NCBI GenBank assembly: GCA_030540495.1
Contig: JAUNWC010000095.1
Coordinates: 945 to 6,509 of the forward strand
DNA: 5,565 nt
Origin: Bacteroidota bacterium
GTDB lineage: Bacteria; Bacteroidota; Bacteroidia; Bacteroidales; P3
Reading direction: 5' to 3'
Shown here: in pieces, positions 1 to 5,559 of the stretch
Position numbering within the stretch: the first letter of the stretch is position 1
Layout: the number at the start of each line of letters is the position of its first letter
Notes under the pieces: generated by a model
What the model was told of the DNA's origin: nothing
Seen by the model: the letters and a program-made list of their open reading frames with translations, nothing else
Database searches by the model: none
Program-made: the position numbers and the translations under genes

Positions 1-2
1 AT

Positions 3-119
3 ATCTTTGACAACTTCTTTATAAAACAGTATTATAAGGCATTATCTTTGGCTTGCCCTTGGTTAGAAAACTTTAAGAACAAGAGCAAAAAACTTAGTAA
101 TATCTTTGTATATCTATAA
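3..119 (+). CDS. Possible 3' end of a plus-strand gene converging on panC (5' end outside window)
   Basis: One plus-strand frame is open from the left edge and stops at TAA 117-119, giving 38 codons without an internal start that would make a sensible gene. The residues are protein-like, with a mix of aromatic, charged and small residues and a segment reading ALSLACPWLENF followed by a lysine-rich tail. If real, it is the C-terminus of a gene lying left of the window, and it overlaps the 3' end of panC by 26 bases in convergent orientation. I do not recognise the family. An open frame of this length is not rare by chance in AT-rich DNA, and the other two plus frames close within about 25 bases, so this is a tentative call. 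Confidence 0.22.
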   Translation: MFDNFFIKQYYKALSLACPWLENFKNKSKKLSNIFVYL

Positions 120-933
120 GTCTTACCCCGTCAAGCCATACAGCCACACATCCCACTACTCCGTGTCCAGGGTTCTTGGTATGTATGGGTTGCAAAGTTG
201 TATCATCCACAATAAGAAAATATTCTAATTCAAAATCTTTTATTTTTTCAAATTCATCTTCTACGAATCTTTTTATTTGGCTAAGGCTTAGTGAATTTCT
301 TTGTAAATAAGACTTTTCTAAGATTTGGTGTATTTTTGGAGCAATTTTTCTTGCTTCAGGGCTTAGTCGTTGGTTGCGAGAGGAGGTTGCCAATCCATCC
401 TCATCTCTATAAATAGGACAAGAAACAATCTCTATGTTTATATTCTCTTGTCTTATCATTTCTTTGATAATGGCTATTTGTTGATAATCCTTCTCTCCAA
501 AATAGCCTCTATCGGCTTTTGTCCAAAGGAAAAGACGGGAAACAATATTGGCAACACCGCTAAAATGTCCTGGTCTTTGCTTGCCTTCCATAACTTGCTC
601 CAATGCACCAAAGTGAAACTCCTTAGGCTCTTGCTTATAAATCTCATCGGCTGTCGGCACAAAGGCAATATCGCATCCACACTCCTCCAATATATTCAAA
701 TCCTTTTGCTCATCGCGTGGATATTTTTCAAAGTCTTCTTTGTTGTTGAATTGTATGGGATTGACAAAAACACTGCTGATAAAAACATCGTTTTCTTCTC
801 TTGCTTTTCTAAACAAGGATTTGTGTCCTTCGTGCAATGCTCCCATAGTAGGCACCAAGCCTATGGTTTTATTTTCTTGCTTGATTTCTTCTATAGTGGA
901 AGTTAATTCCTCAATAGTTCTACAAATTTTCAT
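94..933 (-). CDS. panC: Pantothenate synthetase (pantoate--beta-alanine ligase)
   Basis: PanC is a cytoplasmic enzyme that condenses D-pantoate with beta-alanine using ATP through a pantoyl-adenylate intermediate. This is the last step of vitamin B5 synthesis for coenzyme A. The 279 residues match the usual length of about 280. Visible family motifs are PTMGALHEGH (residues 28-37, holding the HxGH nucleotidyl-transfer signature), FVNPIQF (56-62), YPR (71-73), RPGHFSGV (120-127), FGEKDYQQ (145-152) and DEDGLATSSRN (177-187, the KMSKS-equivalent region). All are intact, so the enzyme should be active. ATG 933 is followed at once by conserved N-terminal sequence. It has no Shine-Dalgarno site, only an A/T-rich leader. 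It is the last gene of a minus-strand cluster, 21 nt after the holin-like gene. The panD gene that often follows panC in this phylum is not visible in the remaining 93 bases. Confidence 0.97.
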   Translation of the reverse strand: MKICRTIEELTSTIEEIKQENKTIGLVPTMGALHEGHKSLFRKAREENDVFISSVFVNPIQFNNKEDFEKYPRDEQKDLNILEECGCDIAFVPTADEIYKQEPKEFHFGALEQVMEGKQRPGHFSGVANIVSRLFLWTKADRGYFGEKDYQQIAIIKEMIRQENINIEIVSCPIYRDEDGLATSSRNQRLSPEARKIAPKIHQILEKSYLQRNSLSLSQIKRFVEDEFEKIKDFELEYFLIVDDTTLQPIHTKNPGHGVVGCVAVWLDGVRLIDIQRYY

Positions 934-954
934 TGTAATAAAAAAATATGAAAT

Positions 955-1497
955 TTATTCGTTGTTATTTGTTTCTTCTTTATCGGTTACGTCTTCGTAT
1001 TCCGTAAAAGTAGCCTCTTCTCTCTTAGGGTTATTTTCTCTATAAGGGTCGTGTTTTGCACTAAGAGCATCGGATATACGTTTAACTCTTCTCGGTATAT
1101 CCAAGATAAAACTCAAAACAGAAACTATAATAGAGAATAAGAAAGCGTTTCCAAAGCCGTTGATATCAAACTTATCACCCATAAGCCAAGCCGCTATCAT
1201 AACTATTATGGCATTTATAACCAATACAAAAAGCCCTAAGGTAGAAATAATTACAGGCATAGAAAAGAGAGAAAGCACAGGCTTGATAAATCCGTTAAGT
1301 ATGCTGATAACAATGGCAAGCACCACTGCATACAAAGGTCCTTCTATGTAAGGTCGGTTAGAGGAAGGTTGGTCTGCTCCCCATACCCAACAAACTATGC
1401 ATATAGCAATGGTCATTACAAGAATTTTTAACCAAAAATCCTTACGCCAAGGCTCAAATTTATTGTTACCTCCTAAGTCTATGCTAAACATACTCAT
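955..1497 (-). CDS. Phage-holin-like family small integral membrane protein (PF04020 type)
   Basis: This is a 180-residue membrane protein of the family annotated as 'phage holin family protein' or four-TMS holin superfamily IV. These are widespread chromosomal proteins whose function in Bacteroidota is unknown. From the ATG at 1497, hydrophobic segments lie at about residues 22-40, 53-70, 82-105 and 117-133. The family-like stretch ILNGFIKPVLSLFSMP comes just before the third helix. After the last helix come a basic patch (PRRVKR) and a hydrophilic, acidic cytoplasmic-type tail of about 45 residues. An upstream in-frame TTG at 1515 would add six residues. I prefer ATG 1497 because GGAGG sits 11 nt before it and would lie inside the coding region if TTG were used. 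ATG 1491 is also possible. No endolysin or phage genes are nearby, so a lysis role is not supported. It lies between the RNA methyltransferase and panC and probably shares their transcript. Confidence 0.88.
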   Translation of the reverse strand: MSMFSIDLGGNNKFEPWRKDFWLKILVMTIAICIVCWVWGADQPSSNRPYIEGPLYAVVLAIVISILNGFIKPVLSLFSMPVIISTLGLFVLVINAIIVMIAAWLMGDKFDINGFGNAFLFSIIVSVLSFILDIPRRVKRISDALSAKHDPYRENNPKREEATFTEYEDVTDKEETNNNE

Positions 1498-1532
1498 ATA
1501 TCGGTTGTCCTCCAATCTTTACATTTTTGTTT

Positions 1533-1542
1533 TGCAAAATTA
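1533..1542 (-). promoter_or_regulatory. Putative internal promoter (-7 box TAATTTTGCA) for the holin-like gene and panC
   Basis: On the minus strand the bases read TAATTTTGCA, matching the Bacteroidota -7 consensus TAnnTTTG. The box overlaps the TAA stop codon of the RNA methyltransferase. It lies 35 nt upstream of ATG 1497, which leaves room for a start site and a leader carrying GGAGG. With the TTG start at 1515 only 17 nt would remain, so the box also favours the ATG start. I see no clear -33 TTG element, and in AT-rich DNA single boxes occur by chance. Identity with the box before the methyltransferase gene raises confidence. Confidence 0.42.
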
Positions 1543-2313
1543 TATATTTTTTTTCACTTCTCTTCTAAATTCGGACAAGATTATTGCTGTAGCCATAGAA
1601 ACATTTAGTGACTCCACTTGCTTATTTTCTGCAAAAGAAGGAATGGTTATCTTGTGAGTAACCCTTTGTAAAACCTCTTTTGATACTCCAAAAGACTCAT
1701 TACCTAAGACTATAATACCTTTCTGAGCAAGATTTTCCATATATATATTCTTTCCTTCCCTTAGCACTGTGGCATATATAGGCAAATCTTTTGGCAAACT
1801 ATCTAACAAATCTAATATATTACAATAATGTATATCGGTGTGAAATATTGCTCCCATACTTGCTTGCACTACTTTGGGGTTGTAACAATCCGTAGTTGTT
1901 TCAGAGCAAATTATATTCTTTATTCCAAACCAAGAGCATAATCTAACTATTGTGCCAAAGTTACCCGGGTTGCTTACATTGTCAAGCATAAGGGAAAGAT
2001 TGTTACTAATATTTTTGATATCAGGCATTCGCATTTCCTTTTGGCTTAATATGGCAAGAACACTGTTAGGTGTAGTCAAATTGCTTATTCTCTCCAATTC
2101 AGAATAAGATACCTCATAATACTCTATTTGTTCTAATAGGTCTTTGTTATTCTCAATCCAATCCTTTATTGCACAGATGCAAACAATCTCAAAAGAGGAG
2201 AGTATTGCCTCTTTGACCATCTTTTCACCCTCGACTACAAAGACTTTGTCCAAATCTCTATACTTTTTTTGTTTATAAGAGGCTATTTTTTTTAGTAGTG
2301 TTTTGCTTATCAT
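1540..2313 (-). CDS. TrmH/SpoU-family RNA 2'-O-ribose methyltransferase
   Basis: This is a SPOUT-class enzyme that transfers a methyl group from S-adenosylmethionine to a ribose 2'-OH in rRNA or tRNA, in the cytoplasm. The 257 residues hold an N-terminal substrate-binding-like region (about 1-95, with the VVEGEKMVKEA motif typical of SpoU proteins) and a C-terminal trefoil-knot catalytic domain (about 105-250). Motif 1 is DNVSNPGNFGTIVR (111-124), with the conserved Asn and catalytic-type Arg124. Motif 2 is LGNESFGVS (203-211). Motif 3 ends in ESLNVSMATAI (234-244). Motif 3 has AENKQ where many SpoU enzymes have a single glycine; I believe this longer loop is usual in Bacteroidota members. 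The exact RNA target (RlmB-like, TrmH-like or other) cannot be read from sequence, so no symbol is given. ATG 2313 gives the expected N-terminus. It is the first gene of the minus-strand cluster. Confidence 0.93.
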   Translation of the reverse strand: MISKTLLKKIASYKQKKYRDLDKVFVVEGEKMVKEAILSSFEIVCICAIKDWIENNKDLLEQIEYYEVSYSELERISNLTTPNSVLAILSQKEMRMPDIKNISNNLSLMLDNVSNPGNFGTIVRLCSWFGIKNIICSETTTDCYNPKVVQASMGAIFHTDIHYCNILDLLDSLPKDLPIYATVLREGKNIYMENLAQKGIIVLGNESFGVSKEVLQRVTHKITIPSFAENKQVESLNVSMATAIILSEFRREVKKNI

Positions 2314-2337
2314 AAATAACTTTGATTACATCAAGCC

Positions 2338-2347
2338 TGCAAAATTA
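2338..2347 (-). promoter_or_regulatory. Promoter -7 box (TAATTTTGCA) of the RNA methyltransferase cluster
   Basis: On the minus strand TAATTTTGCA matches the Bacteroidota TAnnTTTG -7 element, 24 nt upstream of the methyltransferase ATG. A/T tracts (2371-2398) lie further upstream, but there is no clear TTG at the -33 position. It faces away from the box at 2411-2420, so the two form a divergent promoter pair. Confidence 0.55.
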
Positions 2348-2371
2348 CTAACTTATACCCACCTATGTAAT

Positions 2372-2389
2372 AAAAAAAATATTTTTTTT
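2372..2389. repeat. A8-TA-T8 perfect palindrome in the divergent promoter region
   Basis: Eight A, then TA, then eight T form an 18-bp perfect inverted repeat. After one C comes a second run of eight T (2391-2398). The tract lies between the two divergent -7 boxes, roughly where both promoters would have their upstream elements. Such A/T tracts can bend DNA or act as UP-like elements. That role is inferred; the palindrome itself is directly visible. Confidence 0.5.
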
Positions 2390-2410
2390 CTTTTTTTTAT
2401 GAAAAATTTA

Positions 2411-2420
2411 TAACTTTGCA
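2411..2420 (+). promoter_or_regulatory. Promoter -7 box (TAACTTTGCA) of the DUF362 lipoprotein gene
   Basis: TAACTTTGCA matches the Bacteroidota TAnnTTTG -7 element. It lies 47 nt before ATG 2468, leaving an A-rich leader with no Shine-Dalgarno site. T-runs at 2382-2398 occupy the space upstream. No clear -33 TTG is seen. Confidence 0.58.
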
Positions 2421-2467
2421 AAACCATAAAGGTTAGTAGTGAATAACAAACAATAAAATAAAATATT

Positions 2468-3466
2468 ATGAATAAATTAAGTAAAATAATGATGTTTGCG
2501 GGGGTTGCTTCCTTTGCATTCTTATCTTGTTCAAACAAAGAAAAGGAGAAAACTGTTATGACGGAAGAAAACAAAAATCAAGAGAGTGTGGTTTATATCA
2601 CAAAGAACATTTCTGCGGAAAGTCTTGTTAAGATATACGAGGCACTTGGAGTAAAAGAAGAGGGTAGGGTAGGAGTTAAAATCTCAACAGGAGAAGGCAA
2701 GGGAGTACATGCTTTGTCTATGGACTTGATTGCTCCTTTGGTACACAAACTTAACGCCAATATAGTAGAGTGCAATACTGCTTACGAAGGTACAAGACAC
2801 AGAACCGATTTGCACAAACACACCATCAAAGAACACGGTTGGGAGAAAGTTGCTAAGGTTGATATTATGGACGAAGAAGGAGAAATAAAACTTCCTATCA
2901 AGGACGGCAAGCATTTGAAATACGACATTGTTGGCTCACACCTAAACAACTATGATTTTGTTGTAAATCTTGCCCATTTCAAAGGTCATCAAATGGCTGG
3001 TTTTGGAGGTGTGCTTAAAAACCAATCCATAGGTTTTGCCTCCACTAATGGCAAGGCTTATATTCATTCTGCTGGCAAGGTTGAAAGCATGGAAACTTTG
3101 TGGAGCAATATTGCTGCACAAGACGACTTTTTGGAATCTATGGCAGAGGCAGCCAAAGCCATTGCAGATAAATTTGGCAAGAAAATAGTTTATATTGCTG
3201 TTATGAACAATATGTCTATAGATTGCGATTGCAATGCTAATCCTGCAAAACCTTTAATAAAAGATTATGGTATTTTGGCTTCCACAGACCCTGTGGCTTT
3301 AGACAAGGCTTGTTTGGATATTATCTTCAATATGCAAGTAACAGAGGATAATAATACCAAACCTTTGATTGACCGTATCAATCAACAACACGGAACTCAC
3401 ATAGTGGATTACGCTGAGCAAATAGGCTTAGGCTCTACCAAATACACCCTAAAGAGCATAGACTAA
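2468..3466 (+). CDS. DUF362 domain lipoprotein (COG2768-like, without ferredoxin insert)
   Basis: This is a 332-residue predicted lipoprotein. It has a short basic N-terminus, a hydrophobic segment (about 7-19) and FLSC with lipidated Cys21, followed by a charged linker to about residue 40. The rest matches DUF362 (PF04015), related to COG2768 proteins annotated as 'uncharacterized Fe-S center protein'. Family landmarks are VVNLAHFKGHQMAGFGG with VLKN (165-185), CDC (253-255), GILASTDPVALDKACLD (268-284) and the C-terminal YAEQIGLGSTKY (315-326). Many relatives carry two 4Fe-4S ferredoxin motifs after the GFGG..KN region. Here that position holds a short alpha-helical stretch (about 201-235) with no cysteines. 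The mature protein has only Cys21, 102, 253, 255 and 282, so no classical cluster can form. The biochemical role is unknown. Lipidation implies an envelope location. The gene has its own promoter and terminator, so it is probably monocistronic. Confidence 0.9.
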   Translation: MNKLSKIMMFAGVASFAFLSCSNKEKEKTVMTEENKNQESVVYITKNISAESLVKIYEALGVKEEGRVGVKISTGEGKGVHALSMDLIAPLVHKLNANIVECNTAYEGTRHRTDLHKHTIKEHGWEKVAKVDIMDEEGEIKLPIKDGKHLKYDIVGSHLNNYDFVVNLAHFKGHQMAGFGGVLKNQSIGFASTNGKAYIHSAGKVESMETLWSNIAAQDDFLESMAEAAKAIADKFGKKIVYIAVMNNMSIDCDCNANPAKPLIKDYGILASTDPVALDKACLDIIFNMQVTEDNNTKPLIDRINQQHGTHIVDYAEQIGLGSTKYTLKSID

Positions 3467-3496
3467 TTTTATAGGTATTTATAAGATAAGGTAGAT

Positions 3497-3519
3497 AGGA
3501 GGCAATGCCTCCTTTTTTT
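3497..3519 (+). terminator. Intrinsic terminator after the DUF362 lipoprotein gene
   Basis: The stem AGGAGGC / GCCTCCT (3497-3503 with 3507-3513) is a perfect 7-bp GC-rich helix with an AAT loop. It runs into a T-tract ending at 3519. It lies 30 nt after the stop codon of the lipoprotein gene, the classic rho-independent layout. Confidence 0.88.
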
Positions 3520-3523
3520 ATAG

Positions 3524-3730
3524 GTTGTTGTTGAGTTAGAAAAGTTAGTTATATACAGCCGTTGGGGAACCATTGTTTTTCAAACCAAAGATATTTCTGA
3601 GCAATGGGATGGTACCTACAAAGGCAAATATGTTCCACAAGGAGTCTATATTTATGATTTGTATTATAGACGCAAAGGAGATGACAAAGAAGTATTTAGA
3701 CGCAATGGAGAAGTGATGGTATATTACTAA
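3524..3730 (+). pseudogene. Remnant of a gliding-motility-associated C-terminal (type IX sorting) domain protein
   Basis: The frame from the TAG at 3521 to the TAA at 3728 encodes 68 residues matching the end of the CHU_C / TIGR04131-like domain. This domain ends many large secreted Bacteroidota proteins and targets them to the type IX secretion system. Diagnostic pieces are LVIYSRWGTIVFQT (residues 8-21, the usual IYxRWGxxVF motif), QWDGTYKGKYVPQGVYIY (27-44, the usual WDGxxxGxxxPxGxYxY motif) and a beta-strand-like end VMVYY. No ATG, GTG or TTG precedes the motif in frame. The only ATG is at residue 65. The start of the domain (normally FxPNGDGxND) and the whole passenger protein are absent, because the upstream DNA is the terminator of the lipoprotein gene. 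It is therefore a 3' gene fragment, probably left by a deletion or rearrangement. The lack of internal stops or frameshifts suggests it is fairly recent. I exclude translation from a standard start. Confidence 0.8.
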
Positions 3731-3739
3731 AAAATAGAC

Positions 3740-3766
3740 TACCTATTTGTAGGTATTTTGCTTTTT
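3740..3766 (+). terminator. Weak hairpin-plus-T-tract terminator after the sorting-domain remnant
   Basis: TACCTA (3740-3745) pairs with TAGGTA (3750-3755) around a TTTG loop and is followed by TTTT, GC and TTTTT. The stem is only 6 bp and AT-rich. It lies 10 nt after the stop codon of the gene remnant, so it fits the original terminator of the lost gene. Confidence 0.42.
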
Positions 3767-3804
3767 GAGTGGCAAAAATGTTTTATCATTACAATAAATA
3801 TTTA

Positions 3805-3814
3805 TATCTTTGCA
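3805..3814 (+). promoter_or_regulatory. Promoter -7 box (TATCTTTGCA) of the M16 peptidase gene
   Basis: TATCTTTGCA is a full match to the Bacteroidota TAnnTTTG -7 element. It lies 32 nt before ATG 3847 and just after the weak terminator. The leader is A/T-rich without a Shine-Dalgarno site. A clear -33 TTG at proper spacing is not seen. Confidence 0.6.
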
Positions 3815-3846
3815 ACCTAATAAATCATAACTAATAATAGATAAAT

Positions 3847-5559
3847 ATGAAAAGATATTTTGTTAAAACGCTTGCTTTATTTGTGTTTGTGCTATTGGTG
3901 TTCAGCCTTAGCGCACAGAATTTTCACAAAAAAACGTATAAGAATGACCCTATGAACGTTATTCATTATACTCTTGACAATGGTTTGGAAGTTTTTCTTT
4001 CGGTTAATAAGGATGTGCCAAGAATACAAACCTACATTGCTGTAAGGGTGGGTAGTAAGAACGACCCGAGCGAATCCACAGGACTTTCTCACTATTTGGA
4101 GCATTTGATGTTTAAAGGAACTACTTCCTTTGGTACATTGGATTGGGAGAAAGAAAAACCTTATATACAAGAAATAGAAAGACTATATGAGGTTTATAAC
4201 CATACAACTGACCCTCAAAAAAGAGCAGAAATATATCATCAAATAGACTCTGTTTCTTATTTGGCTTCTAAGTACGCTATTCCTAACGAGTACGACAAAA
4301 TGATGTCTTTGATAGGAGCACAAGGAACCAATGCTTTCACCTCAAATGATATGACTGTTTATCAAGAGGATATACCTTCCAATGAGTTAGAAAGATGGTT
4401 AAAAGTAGAGGGAGATAGATTTGCTGACCCTGTGTTTAGACTTTTCCATACTGAATTGGAAGCCGTTTATGAAGAAAAAAATATGGGTATGGCTAACGAT
4501 GGTAGAAAAGTTTATGAGGCACTTAACCTTGCCCTTTTCCCTAATCATCCATACGGAACACAAACCACAATAGGCACAATAGAACATTTGAAAAATCCTT
4601 CATTGGACAATATCAAAAAACACTTTGAAAACTATTATGTGCCAAACAATTATTGTATTGCAATGAGTGGAGACTTTGACCCAGAGGAAGCAATACAACT
4701 AATAAATAAATACTTTGGCAAAATACCTGCAAAGAAAGTACCTGAATTTAAACAAATAAAAGAACCAGAAATAACAGAAGTTAAAAAAGTAGATGTTTGG
4801 GGCTTGGAGGCTGAGAACATTAGAGTAGGTTTTCGTATAGATGCAGGCAACGGAAGTAGAGAAGTTTTGCTTGCCAACCTTATGGACAGAATTCTTTCCA
4901 ATGGTTCTTGTGGTTTGATAGACGAAAATATCAACCAAAAGCAACTTACAATGTATGCAGGTAGTGGTGTTATGAGTTTGAATGATTATACTGCTTTCTT
5001 GCTTGTAGGTATGCCAAAACAAGGTCAAACACTTGATGAGGTTAAAGATTTGCTGTTGAAACAAATAGAAATTTTCAAAAGCGGAAATTGGGACGAAACT
5101 CTTCTTACTGCCGCTATCAACAACCAAAAACTTGACGAAATGAAAGGCTTGGAAAGCAATAGTTCTCGTGCCATGAGTATGATAAATGCTTATCTTGCTC
5201 ACCAAGATTGGCAAGACGCTGTTAATGAATTAGACCAAATGTCTAAGATAACCAAACAAGAGTTAATAGACTTTGCAAAAAGAGTTTTCAAAGACAATAA
5301 CTATGTTGTTATCTACAAACGCCAAGGTGAGCCAAAAGAAGTTACTAAGGTGGAAAAACCAGCCATAACTCCTGTGGTAGTAAATAGAGATGTAGAAAGT
5401 CCTTTCTTAACAGAGGTTAAGAATATGAGAGTTAAGGAAATAGAGCCTGTTTTTGTCAATTATGAAAAGGATATGCAAAAAGGCAAATTGAAAAAAGGAT
5501 CAGAGGTCCTTTATGTAGAAAACAAAAAAAATGTAAGATTTCAAATAATTTTTAGATAA
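3847..5559 (+). CDS. Secreted M16 family zinc metallopeptidase (insulinase-like), N-terminal half only
   Basis: This is an exported zinc endopeptidase of the M16 (pitrilysin/insulinase) family. Residues 1-23 form a signal peptide (basic MKRYFVK, hydrophobic core, likely cleavage at LSA|Q). The peptidase domain follows, with the inverted zinc motif HYLEH at 82-86 (His82, Glu85, His86). Aligning TELEAVYEE (202-210) with the family makes Glu210 the likely third ligand. The spacing from HxxEH is about 50 residues longer than in classical M16 proteins, owing to a charged helical insert (about 100-150) that I recall from Bacteroidota homologues. An M16_C-like domain covers about 245-435. The frame ends at residue 570, just after YVENKKNVRF, which corresponds to the start of the second M16 half. 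Full homologues exceed 900 residues, so the second half, which closes the catalytic chamber, is missing. The stop (5557-5559) is 6 bases from the window end, so truncation, frameshift or a contig-edge error are all possible. It has its own promoter. Confidence 0.92.
   Translation: MKRYFVKTLALFVFVLLVFSLSAQNFHKKTYKNDPMNVIHYTLDNGLEVFLSVNKDVPRIQTYIAVRVGSKNDPSESTGLSHYLEHLMFKGTTSFGTLDWEKEKPYIQEIERLYEVYNHTTDPQKRAEIYHQIDSVSYLASKYAIPNEYDKMMSLIGAQGTNAFTSNDMTVYQEDIPSNELERWLKVEGDRFADPVFRLFHTELEAVYEEKNMGMANDGRKVYEALNLALFPNHPYGTQTTIGTIEHLKNPSLDNIKKHFENYYVPNNYCIAMSGDFDPEEAIQLINKYFGKIPAKKVPEFKQIKEPEITEVKKVDVWGLEAENIRVGFRIDAGNGSREVLLANLMDRILSNGSCGLIDENINQKQLTMYAGSGVMSLNDYTAFLLVGMPKQGQTLDEVKDLLLKQIEIFKSGNWDETLLTAAINNQKLDEMKGLESNSSRAMSMINAYLAHQDWQDAVNELDQMSKITKQELIDFAKRVFKDNNYVVIYKRQGEPKEVTKVEKPAITPVVVNRDVESPFLTEVKNMRVKEIEPVFVNYEKDMQKGKLKKGSEVLYVENKKNVRFQIIFR

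Noticed and set aside
17..39. Hairpin CTTTATAA / TTATAAGG as a panC terminator
   Set aside because: The stem is nearly all A/T with one G-T pair, and no T-tract follows in the panC direction.
2..108. Three plus-strand copies of TATCTTTG (2-9, 43-50, 101-108) resembling -7 boxes
   Set aside because: None has the CA extension seen at the four supported sites, no plus-strand gene starts downstream, and they would transcribe antisense into panC. In AT-rich DNA this is likely chance.
370..906. A 178-codon open frame on the plus strand opposite panC
   Set aside because: It lies wholly inside the strongly supported panC gene on the other strand. Its predicted residues are low-complexity hydrophobic and match no family I recognise.
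740..1045. Plus-strand open frame across the panC/holin-like gap
   Set aside because: It is antisense to two well-supported genes and has no promoter box or family motif.
955..1497. Reading the holin-like gene as evidence for a prophage or lysis cassette
   Set aside because: Family PF04020 is common as a chromosomal gene. No endolysin, spanin, structural or integrase genes are present, and the neighbours are housekeeping genes.
2214..2313. Unusual motif 3 of the methyltransferase (1612-1641) as a sign of inactivity
   Set aside because: The catalytic-type Asn and Arg in motif 1, the GNE in motif 2 and SLNVS in motif 3 are all intact. The extra residues look like a normal loop variant of Bacteroidota members.
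2353..2574. Minus-strand open frame over the divergent promoter region
   Set aside because: Its sequence comes largely from A/T tracts (runs of Phe, Lys and Ile), and it overlaps both promoters and the start of the DUF362 gene.
4699..5214. A 171-codon minus-strand open frame opposite the M16 peptidase
   Set aside because: It is antisense to a gene with clear domain motifs; its composition is shadow-like and nothing is recognisable.
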